From a beta proteobacterium AAP65 (GTDB lineage: Bacteria; Pseudomonadota; Gammaproteobacteria; Burkholderiales; Burkholderiaceae_C), in contig LJHW01000046.1 in assembly GCA_001295865.1 (NCBI GenBank), positions 1 through 37,177 of the forward strand: DNA of 37,177 bases, in the 5' to 3' direction. The position numbers and the translations under genes are program-made. Numbering within the stretch: the first letter of the stretch is position 1; each line of letters opens with the position of its first letter. Positions 32,542 to 37,177 of the stretch are shown here, in pieces. The notes beneath the pieces are model-generated. The model was given only the letters and a program-made list of their open reading frames with translations. It had not been told where the DNA came from and did no database searches.

Positions 32542-33111
32542 ATGCTCCTCATGATCGACAACTACGACAGCTTCACCTTCAACCTGGTGCAGTACTTCGC
32601 CGAGCTGGGCGAAGAGGTGCGCGTGGTGCGCAACGACGAGATCGATGTGGCGGGCATTGCCGAACTGAAGCCCGAACGCCTGGTGCTCTCGCCCGGGCCC
32701 TGCAGCCCGGCCGAGGCGGGTGTGTGCATCGAGGCCATCCGCCACTTCGCCGGCCAGCTGCCGATGCTGGGCGTGTGCCTGGGCCACCAGGCCATGGGCG
32801 CGGCGCTGGGCGGCAAGGTGGTGCGCGCGCAGGTGCAGATGCACGGCAAGGCCAGCACCATCCGCACCGACCAGCAGGGCGTGTTCCACGCGCTGCCCGA
32901 GCAGTTCAGCGTCATCCGCTACCACTCGCTGGCGGTGGAGCGGGCCTCGCTGCCGGCCGACCTCATCGTCACCGCCACCAGCGAAGACGGCGAGATCATG
33001 GGCCTGCGCCACCGCGGCCTGCCGCTGGAAGGCGTGCAGTTCCACCCCGAGTCCATCCTCAGCGAATACGGCCACGCGATGCTGAAGAACTTCCTGGAGC
33101 AAGTGCGTTGA
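32542..33111 (+). CDS. trpG: Anthranilate synthase component II (glutamine amidotransferase)
   Basis: This 189-residue class I glutamine amidotransferase supplies ammonia to TrpE. It starts MLLMIDNYDSFTFNLVQYFA. The catalytic triad is Cys79 (GVCLGHQ), His168 and Glu170 (VQFHPES). The oxyanion region PGPCSPAEAG is present. Stand-alone TrpG of this type may also serve p-aminobenzoate synthesis. The stop TGA overlaps the TTG start of the threonine aldolase gene by 4 nt. Confidence 0.96.
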   Translation: MLLMIDNYDSFTFNLVQYFAELGEEVRVVRNDEIDVAGIAELKPERLVLSPGPCSPAEAGVCIEAIRHFAGQLPMLGVCLGHQAMGAALGGKVVRAQVQMHGKASTIRTDQQGVFHALPEQFSVIRYHSLAVERASLPADLIVTATSEDGEIMGLRHRGLPLEGVQFHPESILSEYGHAMLKNFLEQVR

Positions 33112-34112
33112 AACCCATAGACCTGCGCAGCGACACCGTCACGCTGCCCACGCCCGCCATGCGCGCGGCCATGCACGCCGCCGAGCTGGGTGACGACGTC
33201 TTCGCCGACGACCCCAGCATCAACGCGCTGCAGGACAAGATCGCCGCGATGCTGGGCAAGGAGGCTGCGCTTTTCACGCCCACCGGCACGCAAAGCAACC
33301 TCTGCGGCCTGATGGCGCACTGTGGCCGCGGCGACGAGTACCTCGTCGGCCAGATGGCCCACACCTACCGCTGGGAAGGTGGTGGCGCGGCGGTGCTGGG
33401 CAGCATCCAGCCGCAGCCTCTGCCGCAGCAGGCGGATGGCTCCATCCTTCTCTCGGACATCGAAGCCAACATCAAGCCCGACGACGCGCACTTCGCGAAG
33501 ACGCGCCTGCTGGCGCTGGAGAACACCTGGGGCGGCCAGGTGCTGCCGCTGCCCTACATCGAAGCCGCCACCGCGCTGGCGCGGCGCAAGGGCCTGGCTA
33601 CGCACCTCGACGGCGCCCGCGTGTTCAACGCCGCGGTAGCCACGGGCGTGCCGGTGGGCGAGATCGCGCGCCACTTCGACAGCGTCTCGGTCTGCTTCAG
33701 CAAGGGCCTGGGTGCGCCTGTGGGCTCTGCGCTCGTCGGCCCGAAAGACTTCATCGCCCGCGCCCACCGCGTGCGCAAGATGCTGGGCGGCGGCATGCGC
33801 CAGGCGGGTGTGCTGGCCGCAGCGGCGAGCTACGCGCTCGACCACCACATCGAGCGCCTGGCCGAAGACCACGCCAACGCGCGCGCGCTCGCTGAGGGAC
33901 TGGCTGGCCTGCCGGGCGTGACGGTGCAGGCGCCGCAGACCAACATCGTCTTCGTCGACCTCGCGCCCGAAAAGGCGCCCGGCGTGGTGGAGCGCCTGCG
34001 CGCCGCTGGTGTGCTGTGCACGGGCCTGTACCGCCTGCGTTTCGTGACGCACCTGAACGTGTCCGCCGACGACATCACCCGCGCCGTGGCCGTGCTGCGG
34101 CAACACCTGTGA
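33108..34112 (+). CDS. ltaE: Low-specificity L-threonine aldolase within the trp operon
   Basis: This 334-residue PLP enzyme cleaves threonine and allo-threonine to glycine and acetaldehyde. It begins KPIDLRSDTVTLPTPAMRAA, the fixed family N-terminus, so the start must be the TTG at 33108. The next ATG would remove this conserved part. GGAG lies about 8 nt upstream. The PLP lysine is Lys199 in CFSKGLGAPVGS; HLDGARVFNAA is also typical. The TTG overlaps the trpG stop (TTGA). Its place between trpG and trpD is unusual. Confidence 0.93.
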   Translation: MKPIDLRSDTVTLPTPAMRAAMHAAELGDDVFADDPSINALQDKIAAMLGKEAALFTPTGTQSNLCGLMAHCGRGDEYLVGQMAHTYRWEGGGAAVLGSIQPQPLPQQADGSILLSDIEANIKPDDAHFAKTRLLALENTWGGQVLPLPYIEAATALARRKGLATHLDGARVFNAAVATGVPVGEIARHFDSVSVCFSKGLGAPVGSALVGPKDFIARAHRVRKMLGGGMRQAGVLAAAASYALDHHIERLAEDHANARALAEGLAGLPGVTVQAPQTNIVFVDLAPEKAPGVVERLRAAGVLCTGLYRLRFVTHLNVSADDITRAVAVLRQHL

Positions 34113-34123
34113 AAGCCCCCGCC

Positions 34124-35158
34124 ATGCCCATCAGCAACCACGAGGCGCTCACGCGCGTGATCGACCACCGCGAGATCTTCCACGACGAGATGCTGGCGCT
34201 GATGCGCCGCATCATGAGCGGCGAGATGAGCCCGGTGATGATGGCCGCGCTGCTGGTGGGCCTGCGCGTGAAGAAAGAGACCATCGGCGAGATCACCGCG
34301 GCAGCGCAGGTGATGCGCGAGTTCTCTACCAAGGTCAACGTGGTCGACCGCACGCACCTGGTCGACATCGTCGGCACCGGCGGCGACGGCTCGCACACCT
34401 TCAACATCAGCACCTGCAGCATGTTCGTGGCCGCGGCCTGTGGCGCGCGCGTCAGCAAACACGGCAACCGTGGCGTCAGCAGCAAGAGCGGCAGCGCCGA
34501 CGTGCTGGAGACCCTGGGCGTGCCGATGACGCTGGCGCCCGAGGCCGTGGCGCAGTGCATTGCCGACACCGGCATCGGCTTCATGTTCGCGCCCAACCAC
34601 CACCCGGCGATGAAAAACGTCGCGCCGGTGCGGCGAGAACTCGGCGTGCGCACGCTCTTCAACATCCTGGGCCCGCTCACCAACCCGGCCGAGGCGCCCA
34701 ACATCCTGATGGGCGTGTTCCACCCCGACCTGGTGGGCATCCAGGTGCGCGCGCTGCAGCGCCTGGGCGCCGAGCACGCGGTGGTGGTCTACGGCCGCGA
34801 CGGCATGGACGAGGTCTCGCTGGGTTCGGCCACGATGGTGGGCGAGTACAAGGACGGCGCCATCCGCGAGTACGAGATCCACCCCGAAGACTTCGGCCTC
34901 ACCATGGCCAGCAGCCGCGCGCTGAAGGTCGAGACGCCCGAGCAGTCGCGCGCGCTGATGCAGGCCGTGCTGGACAACGAGCCCGGCCCGGCGCGCGACA
35001 TCGTCATCCTCAACGCCGGCGTGGCGCTGTACGTGGCGGGCGTGGTGCCCGGCATGGCCGAAGGCGTGGCCGTGGCGCGCGAGGGCATCGCTTCGGGCCG
35101 TGCGCTGGCCAAGCTGCACCAGTTCGTGGCGCGGAGCAAGGAACTGGCCTCGGCATGA
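34124..35158 (+). CDS. trpD: Anthranilate phosphoribosyltransferase
   Basis: This 344-residue enzyme transfers phosphoribose from PRPP to anthranilate, the second step of tryptophan synthesis. The glycine-rich PRPP loop GTGGDGSHTFNIST is at residues 84-97, and KHGNRGVSSKSGSADVLE and FAPNHHPAMKNVAPVRRELG are characteristic. The start is ATG 34124 (MPISNHEALT), giving the usual N-terminus. A GTG at 34109 that overlaps the ltaE stop (GTGA) would add five residues and cannot be excluded. Its stop overlaps trpC by 4 nt. Confidence 0.96.
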   Translation: MPISNHEALTRVIDHREIFHDEMLALMRRIMSGEMSPVMMAALLVGLRVKKETIGEITAAAQVMREFSTKVNVVDRTHLVDIVGTGGDGSHTFNISTCSMFVAAACGARVSKHGNRGVSSKSGSADVLETLGVPMTLAPEAVAQCIADTGIGFMFAPNHHPAMKNVAPVRRELGVRTLFNILGPLTNPAEAPNILMGVFHPDLVGIQVRALQRLGAEHAVVVYGRDGMDEVSLGSATMVGEYKDGAIREYEIHPEDFGLTMASSRALKVETPEQSRALMQAVLDNEPGPARDIVILNAGVALYVAGVVPGMAEGVAVAREGIASGRALAKLHQFVARSKELASA

Positions 35159-35943
35159 GCGACATCCTCAACAAGATCGTTGCCGTCAAGCACGAAGAAC
35201 TGGCCGCCGCACGCCAGCGCCGCAGCCTGGCCAGTTGGCGCGAAGAAGCCGAAGCCCGACGCGATGTGCGCGGCTTCGAGGCCGCGCTGCGCGCCAAGCT
35301 GGCCGCAGGCCGTGCCGCGGTGATTGCCGAAGTGAAGAAGGCCAGCCCGAGCAAGGGCGTGCTGCGTGAACACTTCGTGCCGGCCGACATCGCCGCCAGC
35401 TACGCCGCCCACGGCGCTGCCTGCCTGAGCGTGCTGACCGACGAGCGTTTCTTCCAGGGCAGCGCCGCCTTCCTGCAGCAGGCCCGCGCTGCCTGCGCGC
35501 TGCCTGTGCTGCGCAAGGACTTCATGGTCGACGAGTACCAAGTGATGGAAGCGCGCGCGCTGGGGGCAGACGCCATCCTGCTCATCGCCGCCTGCCTGAG
35601 CGATGCGCAGATGTCCGACCTGGAAGCCGCCGCGATGGCTCTGGGCATGGAAGTGCTGGTGGAGGTGCACGACGGCGATGAACTCGACCGCGCCCTGCGC
35701 CTGAAGACGCCTCTGCTGGGCATCAACAACCGCAACCTGCGCACTTTCGAGGTGACGCTGGACACCACGCTCGGCCTGCTGCCCCGTGTGCCGGCCGACC
35801 GGCTGCTCGTCACCGAATCGGGCATCCTGAACCGCGCCGACGTGCAGCGCATGCGCGATGCCCAGGTGCACGCCTTCCTGGTCGGCGAGGCCTTCATGCG
35901 TGCGCCCGAGCCGGGCGTGGCGCTGGCGGCGCTCTTCGATTGA
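35155..35943 (+). CDS. trpC: Indole-3-glycerol phosphate synthase
   Basis: This 262-residue TIM-barrel enzyme converts carboxyphenylamino-deoxyribulose phosphate to indole-3-glycerol phosphate. Active-site segments are VIAEVKKASPSKG, CLSVLTDERFFQGS, LRKDFMVDEYQ, GINNRNLRTFEV and LVTESGI. It is monofunctional: no TrpF domain is fused. The start overlaps the trpD stop (ATGA) and its stop overlaps the ung start (TTGA), so it sits in a tightly coupled chain. trpF, trpB and trpA are not in the window. Confidence 0.96.
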   Translation: MSDILNKIVAVKHEELAAARQRRSLASWREEAEARRDVRGFEAALRAKLAAGRAAVIAEVKKASPSKGVLREHFVPADIAASYAAHGAACLSVLTDERFFQGSAAFLQQARAACALPVLRKDFMVDEYQVMEARALGADAILLIAACLSDAQMSDLEAAAMALGMEVLVEVHDGDELDRALRLKTPLLGINNRNLRTFEVTLDTTLGLLPRVPADRLLVTESGILNRADVQRMRDAQVHAFLVGEAFMRAPEPGVALAALFD

Positions 35944-36674
35944 CGGCCTCGAACCGGCTCCAGCGTCCGCTGGACGAACTGCTGGCCGCCGATTTCGGCG
36001 ACTGGCAGCCGCTGCTGCAGCGTTGGCGCCAGAGCCCGGCCGGCCAGGCCGTGGTGCAGGCCGTGGACGCGCGGGTCTCCGCGGGTGCCACGGTCTACCC
36101 GGCCGAGCCCTTCCGTGCGCTGGCGCTCACGCCACTGTCGGCGGTGAAGGTGGTGATCCTGGGCCAAGACCCCTACCACGGCCCCAGCCAGGCCGAGGGT
36201 TTGGCCTTCTCGGTCCCGGCTGGGCAGAAGCCACCGCCCAGCCTGCGCAACATCTTCAAGGAGTTGCATCGTGACCTGGGCCTGGGCGTGCCCGCACAGC
36301 CTTCGCTGCAGCCCTGGGCGCAGCGGGGTGTGCTGCTGCTGAACACCTCGCTGACGGTCGAAGACGGCGAAGCGGCCAGCCACAGCAAGCTGGGTTGGCA
36401 GGCGCTTACTGACGCCATTTGTGTTGCTGTTGCGGTCGATCCGACGCCCAAGGTCTTCATGCTCTGGGGGGGGCATGCCCAGGCGCTCGCACCTCGCCTG
36501 TCGGGCACGCCGCACCTCGTTCTTTGCAGCAACCACCCGTCGCCGCTGTCTGCCCTGCGGCCGCCCGTGCCCTTCATCGGCAACGGACACTTCGGGCTGG
36601 CCAATGCCTTCCTGCGGGCCGCAGACCGCCCACCGATCAACTGGGACTTGGCGAGCGCGCAGCCCGTGTTATAG
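35940..36674 (+). CDS. ung: Uracil-DNA glycosylase
   Basis: This 244-residue family 1 uracil-DNA glycosylase removes uracil from DNA. The catalytic Asp77 lies in GQDPYHGPSQAEGLAFSVP, and His199 in SNHPSPLSALRPP. The start is TTG at 35940, overlapping the trpC stop (TTGA). The next methionine is far inside the domain, so no ATG start is possible. There is no clear Shine-Dalgarno sequence, so expression probably depends on coupling to trpC. The end of the gene contains the tRNA promoter; the stop is 14 nt before tRNA-Tyr. Confidence 0.93.
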   Translation: MTASNRLQRPLDELLAADFGDWQPLLQRWRQSPAGQAVVQAVDARVSAGATVYPAEPFRALALTPLSAVKVVILGQDPYHGPSQAEGLAFSVPAGQKPPPSLRNIFKELHRDLGLGVPAQPSLQPWAQRGVLLLNTSLTVEDGEAASHSKLGWQALTDAICVAVAVDPTPKVFMLWGGHAQALAPRLSGTPHLVLCSNHPSPLSALRPPVPFIGNGHFGLANAFLRAADRPPINWDLASAQPVL

Positions 36675-36675
36675 T
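36648..36675 (+). promoter_or_regulatory. tRNA-tuf operon promoter inside the end of ung
   Basis: TTGGCG (36648-36653) and TATAGT (36670-36675) are spaced by 16 nt, a good sigma-70 promoter. The -10 box overlaps the ung stop codon. Transcription would begin near 36682, about 6 nt before tRNA-Tyr. Confidence 0.65.
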
Positions 36676-36687
36676 CACCGGCTCTCC

Positions 36688-36773
36688 GGAGGGGTGCCCG
36701 AGTGGCTAAAGGGGGCAGACTGTAAATCTGTTGGCTTACGCCTACGCTGGTTCGAATCCAGCCTCCTCCACCA
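36688..36773 (+). tRNA. tRNA-Tyr (anticodon GTA)
   Basis: The acceptor stem GGAGGGG pairs with CTCCTCC and the encoded end is ACCA. The anticodon loop reads CTGTAAA between CAGA/TCTG arms, giving GTA (Tyr). The long variable arm (GGCTTACGCC) makes it a class II tRNA, as expected for bacterial tyrosine. The T-arm is GCTGG TTCGAAT CCAGC. Confidence 0.97.
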
Positions 36774-36780
36774 GAGACTT

Positions 36781-36802
36781 CTTGCCGTGCAGCCGCGGCA
36801 AG
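36781..36802 (+). other. Hairpin between tRNA-Tyr and tRNA-Gly
   Basis: CTTGCCG (36781-36787) pairs with CGGCAAG (36796-36802) around an 8-nt loop. It lies in the 58-nt spacer of the precursor transcript and has no T-tract. It is probably a processing element. Confidence 0.5.
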
Positions 36803-36831
36803 ACCTGCAGTCGGTGGCGAGAGTTTGCCGG

Positions 36832-36905
36832 GCGGGAGTAGTTCAATGGCAGAACCTTAGCCTTCCAAGCTAATGACACGGGTTCGATTCCCGTCTCCCG
36901 CTCCA
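36832..36905 (+). tRNA. tRNA-Gly (anticodon TCC)
   Basis: The acceptor stem GCGGGAG pairs with CTCCCGC, and the end TCCA is encoded. The anticodon arm TTAGC-CTTCCAA-GCTAA gives anticodon TCC (reads GGA/GGG). The T-arm is CGGGTTCGATTCCCG. Confidence 0.97.
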
Positions 36906-36949
36906 CGGCGCCAAGGTTGTTCTTCAGTTTCGGTAGTTTGGTGTTTTCG

Positions 36950-37003
36950 TCGTCAAGGGTCTGCTGGTGTTTGGCAGTGCCGCGGCCCGCAGGCCCTTGA
37001 CGA
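36950..37003 (+). other. Long hairpin immediately before tRNA-Thr
   Basis: TCGTCAAGGG (36950-36959) and CCCTTGACGA (36994-37003) are perfectly complementary over 10 bp. The enclosed 34 nt contain a smaller CTGC/GCAG stem (36961-36964 with 36974-36977). The right arm ends one nucleotide before the mature tRNA-Thr. It probably guides nuclease processing of the tRNA-tuf precursor. Confidence 0.6.
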
Positions 37004-37004
37004 T

Positions 37005-37079
<75 letters not shown>

Positions 37080-37122
37080 CTTCTTCTTCGATCCCACTTG
37101 TCTGAGCCAGGAGCGCAAGGAA

Positions 37123-37177
37123 ATGGCAAAAGGTAAATTTGAACGCACGAAGCCGCACGTGAACGTGGGCACGATTG
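37123..37177 (+). CDS. tuf: Elongation factor Tu, N-terminal fragment
   Basis: The frame starts MAKGKFERTKPHVNVGTI, the diagnostic N-terminus of EF-Tu, and continues past the right edge after 18 codons. EF-Tu carries aminoacyl-tRNA to the ribosome using GTP. The start has AGGAG at 37109-37113, 9 nt upstream, and a second AAGGA adjoining the ATG. It lies 43 nt after tRNA-Thr with no terminator between, matching the tRNA-tufB operon of other proteobacteria. Confidence 0.97.
   Translation, partial: MAKGKFERTKPHVNVGTI

Overview
The window is high-GC bacterial chromosome, densely packed with genes and without phage, insertion-sequence or CRISPR content. Gene content and order point to a betaproteobacterium of the order Burkholderiales (Comamonadaceae or Leptothrix/Rubrivivax-like). 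Pointers are a Gcr-type (PF10136) membrane protein beside apaG, an rpe ... gph-trpE-trpG-trpD-trpC region, a fused indolepyruvate ferredoxin oxidoreductase with a divergent Lrp regulator, a TRAP transporter with an extended large permease, and a tRNA-Tyr/Gly/Thr cluster leading into tuf. The genus is inference; no 16S gene is present.

Layout. 1-4.7 kb (minus): a truncated membrane protein, a large SARP/BTAD-ATPase-TPR regulator, and a NhaR-like LysR regulator. 4.8-5.3 kb (plus): an Rrf2-family regulator that contains no cysteine, ending at a bidirectional terminator. 5.4-9.3 kb (minus): a TRAP uptake system in the order dctP-dctQ-dctM, with a terminator hairpin after dctP and a Pro/Glu-rich repeat loop in dctM. 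9.5-11.9 kb (minus): cytochrome b561 followed by three tandem yceI paralogues. 12.0-16.4 kb (minus): a DUF4743-type Nudix hydrolase overlapping the fused indolepyruvate ferredoxin oxidoreductase gene, with a divergent Lrp regulator at 16.6 kb. 17.2-18.5 kb (plus): a membrane GGDEF protein with a broken active site and a 45-aa membrane peptide. 18.5-20.9 kb (minus): apaG and the Gcr-like protein. 21.0-30.1 kb: rpe, an Lrp regulator (minus), an unrecognised AP2-like small protein, a saccharopine-dehydrogenase-like enzyme, a periplasmic propeller/GGDEF diguanylate cyclase, an S9 peptidase and gph. 30.1-30.7 kb (minus): a chalcone-isomerase-like secreted protein. 30.8-36.7 kb (plus): a tryptophan operon with a candidate Trp-codon leader ORF, then trpE-trpG-ltaE-trpD-trpC-ung, nearly all translationally coupled. 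36.7-37.2 kb: tRNA-Tyr, tRNA-Gly, tRNA-Thr and the start of tuf.

How the genes work together. The trp operon makes anthranilate (TrpE/G) and carries it to indole-glycerol phosphate (TrpD, TrpC); a threonine aldolase gene sits inside it and ung closes it. The fused oxidoreductase degrades aromatic keto acids, probably under its divergent Lrp regulator. Both Lrp-linked loci have GCAAG/CTTGC inverted repeats upstream of an amino-acid enzyme gene. The TRAP system imports an unidentified organic acid with substrate-binding protein in excess over permease.

Most unusual signals. (1) A TANNNT hexamer lies only 6-9 nt before the start codon, with no Shine-Dalgarno sequence, at many monocistronic or first genes, suggesting frequent leaderless transcripts. 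(2) A 31-codon leader ORF with Trp-Pro-Trp precedes trpE. (3) An Rrf2 regulator has lost all Fe-S ligands. (4) A GGDEF protein has lost its active site but kept its inhibitory site. (5) A TRAP permease has a six-fold EPP repeat loop. No complete new defence or mobile system is visible.
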